NCBI RefSeq assembly: GCF_000243715.2
Contig: NZ_AHMO02000010.1
Span: 1 to 64,000 of the forward strand
Origin: Leptospira broomii serovar Hurstbridge str. 5399
GTDB lineage: Bacteria > Spirochaetota > Leptospiria > Leptospirales > Leptospiraceae
Direction of reading: 5' to 3'
DNA: 64,000 nucleotides
Below, piece by piece: positions 45,601 to 52,998 of this stretch; within the stretch, counting starts at the first letter, position 1; each line of letters opens with the position of its first letter. Position numbers and translations under genes: made by a program. The notes under the pieces were generated by a model that was not told the DNA's origin, searched no databases, and worked only from the letters and a program-made list of their open reading frames with translations.

Positions 45601-46750
45601 TGCTGCCTGGGCAGTTACCTCCTACGCCGGAATTTACGGAACGATGCAAACGCCCGTTGCAGCCTGTGCGACAGGCGGGATTTCAATTGAACTTGCTAGA
45701 GACACGATACTTTCGGGAAAGGCGAAATTTATGATCGCAGGAGCATTCGACGATATTGCGGAAGAAAGCATGATCGGCTTTGGAGATATGAATGCCACGG
45801 CAAATTCGGAAGAAATGGCCGAACATGGAATCGAACCTTCTAGCATTTGCAGACCGAACGATATTCGTAGAAACGGTTTTTTGGAATCGCAAGGAGGAGG
45901 GATTATTCTTCTATCAAGAGGAGATATCGCTCTGCAGATGGGGTTGCCGGTATACGGAATCGTAGGCTTTGCTGCATCTCGTACGGACGGTATTCAATCT
46001 TCGATTCCGGCTCCTGGAATCGGACTTCTTTCCTTGGCAGCGGATTCAGAAACCGAGTCTTCTCCTCTAAAGGAAGCGTTGTTAGATTTCGGATTAAGCG
46101 CGGACGATATCGCTTTAGTATATAAACATGATACGTCTACGAAAGCGAATGATAAGAACGAAAATAGGCTTTTGCATACTCTGATGCGAAAATTGGGAAG
46201 AACACCTGGCAATTCTCTCGCAGTCGTTTCTCAAAAATCTCTGACCGGGCATCCGAAGGCCGGCGCGGCAGTTTGGCAAACGATAGGGCTTCTTCAATCC
46301 TTAGAGGAAGGAGTGATCTCGGGAAATCGTAATTTGGAGGACGTAGATTCGGATATGAACGTCTACTCTTCGCTTAGCTTTACCGACGAGACGATATCCT
46401 TCGGAAAAAATTTCTGGAAAGCCGGAATGTTAAGTACATTAGGTTTCGGTCATATAGGAGCTTTAGTTCTACTGCTGCATCGTAATTTCTTTTGGGTCTC
46501 TTTGAATGAGGACGAGAAGCGAGAATATCTGAAATTGCGAAAAAAAAGGGAAAACTATGCGGGTCGTCGCTATAACGAAATACGTTTAGGCACGGGCGTT
46601 AATCTCTACGAAAAGAAAACCCATTCCTTTGTGGAATCCGATCAGGAAGAATCCGTTCTTCTGGATGCATCTTTCAGAGTCGCTGCACAGTCTACCGAAC
46701 ATTTCTTGGAAGAATCGAAGGAACATAAAAGCGCAGGGATAAGAAGTTGA
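36698..46750 (+). CDS. fas: Type I fatty acid synthase megasynthase
   Basis: 3,350 residues with all domains of a fungal/mycobacterial-type FAS-I in one chain. AT comes first (GHSQG, Ser149), then a flavin ER (FGGGMTPST about 448, EGGAAGGHH about 590) and a hot-dog DH with NPIHTD near 1407. The malonyl/palmitoyl transferase has GQGSQSQG about 1510 and GHSLG with Ser1614. The ACP has the acceptor Ser1986 in GGNSSKRNQ. KR shows GAGPGSIASE about 2385 and Y2540-x3-K2544, and KS has Cys2990, His3144 and His3185. The order matches mycobacterial Fas (about 3,070 residues). All catalytic residues I checked are present. No phosphopantetheinyl transferase domain follows KS, so an external one is needed. 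It makes acyl-CoA from acetyl- and malonyl-CoA, and the carboxylase gene follows after 7 bases. Confidence 0.93.
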   Translation: MKATENKERREDMTMREDARDVVRNFLPEDVRISVLFAGQGNNPLPELMSLYETEGDGSEFFQRLYSTLGTCMSQVQKEGSGFLFPEGFDLRTWLLDPDAVPKDLIQKSSLYSVPLVFAAQAGNLFRFLRNESDWKMFRSKTAGIYGHSQGIFAGLLLSSSPNREIFLDNFEKTFSALFFLIFRAQIVYPEMDVDPEVLRRFAKKGEIPFPMAQMRFSEQVDSLQEVLYNYNTFVDSSDRVFLCLINGPSDRVFGGSPEALLKFRDYLSRSGHDGVRTWNFISASIPFHSPFLVEVPKMVEADFARIGFSPRLQDLEIALYDTRKGEDMRTLSSTTNLANDLASMVAHDLLDWNRTLSSLIGSEGKQLLLSFGPGNFVEKLSAPFLKGRSFLVKNLTQEERFRAFLKSDSFSFPLDWKDYAVTFGKLADGREFPLNRYSRWTGRPPVFGGGMTPSTVEPEIVIAAAKEGYVVEWAGGGQVTEELFRKRLELIRQELPPGKGIIVNLLYLDAYLWNLQVPLVKKCKSEGAPIDGVTISAGIPEPDEAVRLLEEFSSLGIWLNSFKPGTVDQIQKVLRIADKVPHITFMMQIEGGAAGGHHSWEDLEDLVQSTYGEIRKRSNLILAVGGGIGSPEDSALWLSGDWDPKNKKPVDAVFLGTRLMAAKECKTSLAIKKELVRKSGDADWLKTKEGKDVGGVVSGKSGLGADIYYASNTWTKLSELAEKITKGKEPKEARRNVLDHKAELIELINRTAKPYFGDIDAMSYNDVLERFVELTCPGERLRSSEGDWPDHPFIDFSFRTRLQELFLRFEGRLLFPVKEVESLLQRIEDLDDPNAFLIRWRKTYPIGNDLFILPEDREFFLEVCKRPGKPVNFIPILDEDLVRWIRSDSLWYSHCIDMDPNSCPWIPGPRALVGLLKENEPVSEILKSFVNGLKSEVEPIKIELWKEFLPRKNSEPLQGVEFIRSESKTEAFLPSLEFVQKETWIAFLSRQGEGMISALLACARINGKVSDIPDWFSPSLCRKFSWRVADSGELIELCAYKEGDTLPSVTLRLLGKKSAELTLFFSHPQDHDYIPFNRRFTAVDEPDVLFLEDGEFRSESIRSFYSTVWKLGNHQEFAHSIQFPLYSNGSYKEKKNERAIERSEIVDFRKATNDYFRKDFEEGRDLFSSLSMGAVFAWKEIIGPLFSFPKADLFRLLHLSQNFTWKPSAAGLKVGDLISSSARISSVEKLADATAVYVSGEIWNREVSVASFETGFLLRGLRVDFASFDSRQKEEGILVSSLAKADVLRQISWIRKKSDSTEILQGDVLRFQTQKRLSVSEGKETRHEIEGIVYRIDKLGNKSIYADFIINEKTVGTETSSLDRIFQVFESADSPIPLKKKYKLVSEVFRAPNDMSSYSAASQDANPIHTDPNFARFGGWERPIVHGLWTSSQVTNILVRFACGGDSSRLVSLKETFEAPVYLNEELRLDAFHVAQSSGNQVIEISLQSKNGETKLKAEALVSPAKTSYVFTGQGSQSQGMGMKLLEEFPEAREIWTQAEHTANSELGFSLLEIVRNNPTSIRCGGRDWVHPKGVLHLTQFTQVALVAKSLADWAILKKRGYLVPDSPFAGHSLGEFSALAARGFIGSENVFKIVYNRGFTMQRLVPRDAAGKSNYAMSVVLGNRHVGLNEAKILELVNESKKETGLHLEVVNYNIRDKQYSVTGHIEALELLEAKSKKFAKGKKTTIRLEGIDVPFHSRILFSGVPDFRATLEQNIPSDLPLRDLDGKYIPNLVAIPFSVSKEFLQTLMDVSGSEYISALLKKNPEELDSNEVRRTILIELLAYQFAMPVQWIRTQEVFFGELGINRLIDVGARGDLSGMARQTLKDRTDSSKFQILHLEENRDEVFYEKEDVPDAEWSVQIEEAESLPEESKSSTSVEHNVSVPPVVKEEVIIASHNGSSLEIPNVTLDRKDALFSLLSLKAGVRVDEISESGTVDDLFGGNSSKRNQALADIGSEFRTNALEGAHEKPLKDFIQVLADRMPYEQPGPYLRSAFEETVKKFFPPEFGRKEIFQHLKEERMLSEGGVFAVSIYLPLAARDGESLGKGALSSIGLKSRLTGAKESVRWLDQAVDLFSSWKKVQIPKRSAFSSSGGGGAKVDAAALEALERKYFGLEGAFAKSIRDLRRRLLEDDPYSEYLIHDLSKIEEGRSVLDKSENRILPIFSEKKIVSFKNSHQWAKKRILAIAAQFLKGEIREFSKEDTLYFGNHSDSEILDILEYWKVAFGKKADKSVLSDERKRFENANLQFSRLKDRLSERIDESPIFVYPRVVHRPDLRDGENGSLVCDDEEVELNPAVSYSRFSFLESSEDFGSTFERNEAGTKEYSKILNDLCLTGISFSGKKVLVTGAGPGSIASEIVKAFLLGGADVVLTTSSYSSDRIGFYKKLYQRYGAKNSSLQVVPFSQGSFADIRSLADWLDSKNWIPDFLFPFAAIGEENTASALDDTSLLSIRIMLVGVEKLIGELGKRRVNFDDAEHKLNVILPLSPNHGIFGRDGMYAETKLGLETLFRKKFSEAADWGRSVRILGGVIGWVRGTGLMEANDLLAPILEDQTGMRTFSRSEMGFLLIGLAGWSMRNGSLEVVKADLTGNLRDVKNLGERLAKIRAEIIARNKHTTEIQNISSTLYPTRPVRKVKPIPKQGLAFPEAPNATDLEEFKQTIKTDLSKLVCVVGYSELGPGGSSLTRWDLEKFGTLSLEASLEMAWMMGYIQYRTGEKGKVWTDVKTGEEIQEWEVKEKYESEILKHSGIRIVEVKSSGFDPTEISVFADVVLEEDFYIPVSSSEEAEEFRKAEPEITEIYNNQKSEKWFIKRKKGSVLKIRKASAINRKIAGQIPDGWDPEKYGIPKDLIRQVDMITIFNLYCTCEAYLRAGLDPFELFETVHPSQVGTTVGSGMGGMKMLKRLFLDYRLGDERQHDALQEALINVTAAWAVTSYAGIYGTMQTPVAACATGGISIELARDTILSGKAKFMIAGAFDDIAEESMIGFGDMNATANSEEMAEHGIEPSSICRPNDIRRNGFLESQGGGIILLSRGDIALQMGLPVYGIVGFAASRTDGIQSSIPAPGIGLLSLAADSETESSPLKEALLDFGLSADDIALVYKHDTSTKANDKNENRLLHTLMRKLGRTPGNSLAVVSQKSLTGHPKAGAAVWQTIGLLQSLEEGVISGNRNLEDVDSDMNVYSSLSFTDETISFGKNFWKAGMLSTLGFGHIGALVLLLHRNFFWVSLNEDEKREYLKLRKKRENYAGRRYNEIRLGTGVNLYEKKTHSFVESDQEESVLLDASFRVAAQSTEHFLEESKEHKSAGIRS

Positions 46751-46757
46751 GGATTTT

Positions 46758-49700
46758 ATGAATAGTGAAGAAAAGATGAATATAGATTATATATGTGATT
46801 TTTCTGATATAGAATCCTTTCGCGAATTATTCAGAACGAAGAATAAAAGTTTATCGGATACCGTCAGAAACCGCAGGGAACGGGAAGGAAGACTTCAGAA
46901 AGTCCTTATCGCAAATAGAGGGGAGATCGCAAAACGATTCTTTTTGGCTTTGCATGAGGAGGGAATTCGATCCGTTGCGGTAGTCGCAGATCAGGATCGC
47001 GGGCAGTCTTGGTTTGAATTTGCGGACGAAGTGATCTATATCGGAGAGGCTAAGAATTACGCAAATATTCCGGCGATTTGTGCCGCCATTTTGGAAAGCG
47101 GTGCAAACGCGGTTTATCCAGGATACGGTTTTCTGTCCGAAAACTATCACTTTGTAGACCGTCTACGGGAGATTGAAAAATTCTACGGGCATGAAATTAT
47201 TTTCATGGGGCCTAAAGCATCCGTTATGCGAAGCGTCGGAAACAAATTGGATGCGCGAAACCTAGCGATTCAGAATGGAATTCCCCTTTTTCAGGGATCC
47301 GGTTCGATAACCGGTTTGGAAGAAGCGGAATCGGAGGCGAAGCGGATCGGTTTTCCGGTAATTTTGAAATTAGACGCGGGGGGTGGTGGAAAAGGAATGA
47401 TCGTGATACGTTCGATCGAAGAACTTCCTCCAGCGATCGAGAGCGCCGTTCGTATCGGTAGGAATTCCTACGGAAATGATACTTTCTATTTAGAAAAATA
47501 TATAGAGCATCCTGCCCATTTTGAAGTGCAGATATTTAACGGCGTTGCGGTCGGTATAAGGAAATGTGCCGTTCAAAGAAGAAACCAAAAGATCATCGAA
47601 GAATCGGGAGAATCTTTCTTACCTCCTAACACTCAATTGCAGTTACTCTCGAGCGCGGAAAAGTTAGCGAGTATCTCCGGTTATTCCGAACGTTGCGGCG
47701 CGGGAACTGTGGAGTTCCTATTGGATCGGCAGACGGGGCAATTCGGATTTTTGGAAATGAATACAAGGTTGCAGGTCGAATACGCCGTCACCGATCAATC
47801 CTTGGGAATAGATTTAGCCAAATGGCAGATATTTCTCTTTGACGAGAGGGAACAAAAGATTCCCTACCATAGCGTGTTACGGATGAGATTTAGAGAGAGG
47901 GATCATTCCATCCAATGTAGAATCTATGCCGAGGATCCGTATCAAAATTACTCTCCGTCTCCGGGAAAAATACGAGAACTAGAGCTTCCTACGTTCAACG
48001 GCATCCGCTGCGATTTTGGATTTAAGAAGGGCGACGTCATACCCGGCGATTTCGATCCGATGATCGGAAAACTCGTATCATTCGGAAAAGATCGTTCCGA
48101 AGCCCTCTTGAGGATGGAACGAGCGTTAAGCGAATTGTATCTTAGCGGGATTACTTCGAATATCGAACAATTACTTTCAATCGTTAGACATCATCGTTTT
48201 ATAGAAGGCGACTATGATAATCGCTTGCTCGAGGAATATCCTGAATTAACGACGACGGATCATTCTTTATTCGAGGAATCGGTTATCTTTGCATGCGTAA
48301 GCGAAACCTTGAAAAGCAACGGGGAATCCGTTTCGGATGTTTTTAGGAAAAGGGATTTAATAAAAATATTATACACGGACGATTCGAAGGAATCTCCCTA
48401 TCATTACAAAGTCTGGATCGATGAAACTTCCTACCATATATTTCTATTAAGGATCGGTTTGAGGGAATTTCTTGTAGGAGGAGATTCGTTACCTACTCGA
48501 AAAATACAAGTTAGCCGCTCCTCGGCAGATGGAAGGCAATTTTTAGCCGAATCGAACGGAAGATCCGTTTCTGTCAGAATCGACGCGAAACCGAACTTCC
48601 ATTTAATTCGGTTTTCCGGTTCTAGCGGTAAATTGCATTATTCCCGGCTTAGGATAGCCTCGGAGGACCAAAAGGAAAACGGTGATGAACAGGGAGTCTT
48701 GCGTTCTCCGTTTCAAGGTACGTTTGTAAAACTTTTCGACGATCCTAAGACTAAAAAAACTTGGGCAGAAGGCAGTGTCATTAAGCAGGGGGATCCTCTT
48801 TTAGTTATTTCCGCTATGAAGATGGAGACGATTTTGAAATCTCCAGCGGACGGCGTCGTAAGTTATTTAATTGAAAACGGGAACTTAAGTAAATTAGTCC
48901 GAGGCGCGACCGCGGCGGGACAGGTCCTAGGGAAAAGTTTTTCCGAAGGAGAAGTTCTCGCAAAAATTCGTTCGGAGATTCATACCGAAGAAATCACCTC
49001 CGGAAATTCGACCGGAATTGATCGGTCCATTGCTGCGGATCGATCGTTTATGGAACAATGGAACAAAATTCCCAAAGCGCCGGAAGATCAACATTCTTTA
49101 ACTCATGCTCAGAATCTTGAAACTGGAAAACAAAGGAAGGAACTCTTAAGAATTCTATATTCTCTTATTCTAGGATTCTCCGGCGGCTCAGAAACCGAAG
49201 CAAAAATCGCAAATCTATTCAATGCGATGGATGCTTCTAAAATAGCGAAGGAAAGTAAGGAAGCAGAAGAGTGGGCCGAACTGCTAGCCTTTTTATTGAA
49301 ATATGTAGTCTTAATTCGGCGATTATTCTCTTCCGATTTCGGATCCTCTCATTCTCACTTCGGTGAACTACAAAGATCCTTATTAAATTGGGATACCGAA
49401 GGATTCAAACCTTATAAAGGTACGTCAAGATTGCTCTCCCGAGCCTTTTCTTTCTATGATGTAAAGCCTTGGGTCTCTTTCCGGAGATTGAAAGAGCAGG
49501 GGGAGGCGTTCTACTTTATATTGATAGCATATAAGAATTTGATGAATTATCCCGAGCTATACTCGAACATTTTGGAAAAACTATCTTCCTTGTTGCCGGC
49601 CTCAAAACTGGTGAATCTACATTTGCACGAACTTCTTGCTCTCGAGGAAAGGGAGAGGGATCCGATGTTCGAAGCGATTGTAAAGCGAATCCTTTCTGTT

Positions 49701-52697
49701 CGCAAGACCTCCGATTTTAACGCCCCTGAAGGAGTTCGTACATTATCGAAACGAAATATATCAAAATATATCCAATTTATGAAGGATCCTTGGACTTTGG
49801 TGTCCGATTCGTCCGCAAATAAAAACGGGTCGCTTTTGGCTTTTAACGAGACTCTTCCTCTAATCCAGGAAAATATTTCGGAAAGAATGCGGTCTACGCT
49901 TGATAACAAGCTGGAATACTGGAAAGGTCAGGGGAAAATTTCCAGACTAGATTCGATGACGGAAAACAAATTCCTGTATTCTTTTGAGGTGAAAAACAAA
50001 ATAGAATACATTTTGTTCTCATTCTTTTCCGCCTCGGCTTTAACGCGAGAATGGAACGAATTAGATCAAGCATTTCATTTTCCTGAACTGGAAAATCAAG
50101 CGATTTCGGGAGCCGCCTTATTACGAGCCGCGGATCAGGTTAGACGAGCCAGCTCGTTTCGTTTGGAACTAATTGCGGTCGAATCCGAAACACTTTCCAA
50201 TGCGCGACGCATTGATCCATCCATAGATTATGAAACTCTAAATCAGACGGCCTCTTCCATGATGGAATTCTTTCTTCAGGGAACGTTCAGTAGTTTAACC
50301 CTTGAAATTAACGACAGCAATGCTTTTCTTAATAAGAGATATTCCTTCTTTTTCCGCGATGGAAAGTTACGGATCGATTCCCTCGGTAGGAACGATTTCC
50401 GTTTTCCGTATGCCGAAGATTGCGACTCAAAGGACAGAAAGCTTTATGAAAAAGGAAAATGGCCTTTGGAAAGATGGGTCGAGGAAAGCTTTGATCCAGG
50501 TAGTTTTAAAGAAGTGTTGCTCGCCGGTCTTGATTTTGATGAAAAAGGAAATTCCGATTCAAGCGAACGGATTCCGATCGGTGCAAAGATTTATATCGGA
50601 CACATCGCCGGAAGCGAAGCAGTTTTCTTTTTAAAGGATTCTCGAATAGCTGGAGGGGCAACGGGGGATAAAGAAGGGAAAAAATATCTGGCCGGGGCTT
50701 ATATTGCCTACAGAAAAGATGTACCTTTTTACGTTTGGAACGACGGGGCCGGAGCGAACATTAAGGAAGGAATGGTTTCCTTAAATAGAGCTGCGGAAGG
50801 ATTCTTTATCAATGCTCTTCTGGCTCATCGTGTGAACGCTAAGGAGTTTCAATCGGCAATCCGTTCACATAATGATTTAGAAGTTCGAAGATTGTGCGAT
50901 CGGTTGGAGAAGACGCAAAATTTAGGATTTAGAACTTATCAATCGGAAGATCGACCCAAATTCTGTTTTGTAGTTGCAGTCGGCGTCGGCTCTTCCACGG
51001 GATTGGACGTCTATGGATCTTCCCAGGCTTCTCTGCAAGTGCTTCTGGACGAAGAACAATCGTATCGGGTTTTGACCGGTGCGGCCGTCATCGAATCAGT
51101 GACTGGAGAAACGTTCACGAATTACGAGATCGGCGGGGCCAAGATTATGGGTCGAGGAACCGGAACCGTCGATTTTGTAGCAAACGATAAGTTACATTTA
51201 ATTTCCTATATTCGTAAAATTCAATCGGTCTTGAAAGAAGTCGAGGATTGTTCCGGAAAATTAAAAATTAAGAATATACAAAAAAATAAAAATTCAAACT
51301 TAGCTACGGAGATTATCTCCGAATCGGAGCTGAGGTCGGTATCGGATTCCGGCGAGTTCTTGCCTATCAAAGCGAATTATTCCGGCTCGGAATCGTTAGT
51401 TACCGGAATGTTTCGATTCGGAGGGATGCCCATTACTGTCCTGGGGCCTCGGACAGAATTCGGTTTTCATTCCTTTGCTGCCTTGGTGAAGGCCAAAGAA
51501 ACGTTAAGAATCGCACAAAAAACCGGAACAGGTCTGTTGCTCGTATATGGCAAAAAATGGTTCCGAAGCGAATATATCGAAGATTCCGAATCGTTCCGAG
51601 TTCGAAAGGATTTTCAAAAATTATTACAGGAATTTTCGGCACCCCTCCTACATATCGTTAAGGATACTTCGGGAATTTCTATAACGGAACTTTCTTCCGT
51701 CGGAGACGCTTGGATTCTCGTGCGTCCGAAGCGACAAAAAAACCGCGGGAACGACGACGTGTTTCGACAAAGTTCCGAAATGGAAAAAGCGGCAACGATC
51801 GTAGTAGACACCGACGAAGACGCATATTCTAAAGCCGCCTCCGTTTTTCAATTGATACATAATAGAAATATAATGGATTCAGGTTCGACCCGAAAGGAAC
51901 CTGGATTACCGGAAGATTCCACAAAATCCTATGATATGCGGCAGTTTTTGGTGGAATCGATTTTAGACTTGGATTCATTCGTGGAATTCTACGCGTCGGA
52001 TTCGGGGACTAGTCTTATAACCGGCCTCGGCAGGATATTCGGAAGGACGGTCGGTATTATAGCGGATCAACCTAAGGATGGAGGAGCTCCTGACGCCTAT
52101 GGAACGGATAAATTCCGAGTTTTCATGGAGTTTTTGAATAAGTATGATATTCCTCTCGTTATGCTCTCCGATGCACCAGGTTTTGTGCCTGGAACCAAGC
52201 AGGAAAGGTTAAGAATCCAACAAATCGGCGGTGAATCTTTGGATGTTAACGTGCTTTCGCAAAATCCAGTGGTTTCGATCGTACTACGGCAAAATTATGG
52301 TGGTCGACAAATACATGCTTTCAGCGGATTTTTGAGGCCGGGGATCTCCTACTACTCTTGGAGTTCGGGAACATTAGCGGTAATGGGGGCATTCTCCGCC
52401 TTCGATCTATTTCAAGGAGCCAAGGTAGCCAAATTGAGGGAAGAGGGAAAGACCCTCGAGATAGAGAACCTTCGAAAAGAATTTCTGGATTCATTTAAGC
52501 AAAAAGCCCAAGCCTCCAACGACGCATTTAATTCCGGCGTCTTGGATGGAGTATTTGAATCTTTGTCCGAATTAAGAAGCGTAATTCTCGATGGGTTGGA
52601 TTCTGCGAAAGGGAAGAGAAACGCCTGGATGGAACAAAAGAACGGAAAGTCATCTGGAGAGGTGTTTTCCAAATCAGACGTTCGAGTTCGCGAGTGA
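46758..52697 (+). CDS. Single-chain acetyl/acyl-CoA carboxylase
   Basis: 1,979 residues carrying every part of a biotin-dependent carboxylase. Biotin carboxylase is at about 47-500 (LIANRGEIA, ATP-grasp loop DAGGGGKGM about 210, EMNTRLQVEY). The biotinyl domain has AMKMET with acceptor Lys688. A roughly 500-residue central region without a recognised motif follows. The carboxyltransferase has an N half from about 1265 (GSEAVFFLKDSRIAGGATG) and a C half (about 1735-1945, DAPGFVPG near 1805, GGRQIHAFSG). Bacterial enzymes normally split these parts, and the plan here is like eukaryotic ACC. It starts 7 bases after FAS with GAGG before the ATG, so it is co-translated and probably supplies malonyl-CoA to it. 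A substrate other than acetyl-CoA cannot be excluded. Confidence 0.93.
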   Translation: MNSEEKMNIDYICDFSDIESFRELFRTKNKSLSDTVRNRREREGRLQKVLIANRGEIAKRFFLALHEEGIRSVAVVADQDRGQSWFEFADEVIYIGEAKNYANIPAICAAILESGANAVYPGYGFLSENYHFVDRLREIEKFYGHEIIFMGPKASVMRSVGNKLDARNLAIQNGIPLFQGSGSITGLEEAESEAKRIGFPVILKLDAGGGGKGMIVIRSIEELPPAIESAVRIGRNSYGNDTFYLEKYIEHPAHFEVQIFNGVAVGIRKCAVQRRNQKIIEESGESFLPPNTQLQLLSSAEKLASISGYSERCGAGTVEFLLDRQTGQFGFLEMNTRLQVEYAVTDQSLGIDLAKWQIFLFDEREQKIPYHSVLRMRFRERDHSIQCRIYAEDPYQNYSPSPGKIRELELPTFNGIRCDFGFKKGDVIPGDFDPMIGKLVSFGKDRSEALLRMERALSELYLSGITSNIEQLLSIVRHHRFIEGDYDNRLLEEYPELTTTDHSLFEESVIFACVSETLKSNGESVSDVFRKRDLIKILYTDDSKESPYHYKVWIDETSYHIFLLRIGLREFLVGGDSLPTRKIQVSRSSADGRQFLAESNGRSVSVRIDAKPNFHLIRFSGSSGKLHYSRLRIASEDQKENGDEQGVLRSPFQGTFVKLFDDPKTKKTWAEGSVIKQGDPLLVISAMKMETILKSPADGVVSYLIENGNLSKLVRGATAAGQVLGKSFSEGEVLAKIRSEIHTEEITSGNSTGIDRSIAADRSFMEQWNKIPKAPEDQHSLTHAQNLETGKQRKELLRILYSLILGFSGGSETEAKIANLFNAMDASKIAKESKEAEEWAELLAFLLKYVVLIRRLFSSDFGSSHSHFGELQRSLLNWDTEGFKPYKGTSRLLSRAFSFYDVKPWVSFRRLKEQGEAFYFILIAYKNLMNYPELYSNILEKLSSLLPASKLVNLHLHELLALEERERDPMFEAIVKRILSVRKTSDFNAPEGVRTLSKRNISKYIQFMKDPWTLVSDSSANKNGSLLAFNETLPLIQENISERMRSTLDNKLEYWKGQGKISRLDSMTENKFLYSFEVKNKIEYILFSFFSASALTREWNELDQAFHFPELENQAISGAALLRAADQVRRASSFRLELIAVESETLSNARRIDPSIDYETLNQTASSMMEFFLQGTFSSLTLEINDSNAFLNKRYSFFFRDGKLRIDSLGRNDFRFPYAEDCDSKDRKLYEKGKWPLERWVEESFDPGSFKEVLLAGLDFDEKGNSDSSERIPIGAKIYIGHIAGSEAVFFLKDSRIAGGATGDKEGKKYLAGAYIAYRKDVPFYVWNDGAGANIKEGMVSLNRAAEGFFINALLAHRVNAKEFQSAIRSHNDLEVRRLCDRLEKTQNLGFRTYQSEDRPKFCFVVAVGVGSSTGLDVYGSSQASLQVLLDEEQSYRVLTGAAVIESVTGETFTNYEIGGAKIMGRGTGTVDFVANDKLHLISYIRKIQSVLKEVEDCSGKLKIKNIQKNKNSNLATEIISESELRSVSDSGEFLPIKANYSGSESLVTGMFRFGGMPITVLGPRTEFGFHSFAALVKAKETLRIAQKTGTGLLLVYGKKWFRSEYIEDSESFRVRKDFQKLLQEFSAPLLHIVKDTSGISITELSSVGDAWILVRPKRQKNRGNDDVFRQSSEMEKAATIVVDTDEDAYSKAASVFQLIHNRNIMDSGSTRKEPGLPEDSTKSYDMRQFLVESILDLDSFVEFYASDSGTSLITGLGRIFGRTVGIIADQPKDGGAPDAYGTDKFRVFMEFLNKYDIPLVMLSDAPGFVPGTKQERLRIQQIGGESLDVNVLSQNPVVSIVLRQNYGGRQIHAFSGFLRPGISYYSWSSGTLAVMGAFSAFDLFQGAKVAKLREEGKTLEIENLRKEFLDSFKQKAQASNDAFNSGVLDGVFESLSELRSVILDGLDSAKGKRNAWMEQKNGKSSGEVFSKSDVRVRE

Positions 52698-52998
52698 ACT
52701 TTTGCGTAAGCTCCTATCTACTTGATAGACGTTAATACCGCGACCCATCCGTTTTTCTCTCGCCTGTTTGCGGCTAAGATATATTATATATATATAATAT
52801 ATAGATAATGAGATTTATCGGGTGGGATTTTCGCTTTCGAATTTTAGACCGTAGCCGCTTCGTACAAACATTTACTTACCTATAGCCGCTCCGTTCAAGC
52901 AATCCGATTGAACCGGAGCTATATTTAGTTCGTTTGGAACAGGCGTTGAATTTGTCTGTTTTAAATATAACAATAATTATGCAAAAAGGTTTAGTTAG
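52698..52998. other. Control region of the acyl-CoA ligase gene
   Basis: 301 bases with an AT palindrome near 52780-52803 and AraC-type motifs. No gene or clear terminator for the long FAS-carboxylase operon is seen. Confidence 0.5.
52852..52921 (+). promoter_or_regulatory. AraC-type operator motifs upstream of the ligase gene
   Basis: TAGCCGCTTCGTACAA at 52852-52867 and TAGCCGCTCCGTTCAA at 52883-52898 are direct repeats 31 bases apart. A degenerate inverted copy, TTGAACCGGAGCTA, follows at 52908-52921 and could form a hairpin with the second copy. Confidence 0.7.

Noticed and set aside
36698..46750. Polyketide or PUFA synthase
   Set aside because: There is one ACP-like domain, an FMN-type ER near the front, and a KS at the C-terminus with a FAS-I style active site. 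PUFA synthases have tandem ACPs and the KS first.
36800..52600. Numerous short frames inside the FAS and carboxylase genes, both strands
   Set aside because: They lie in other frames of genes with clear domains and have no ribosome sites of their own.
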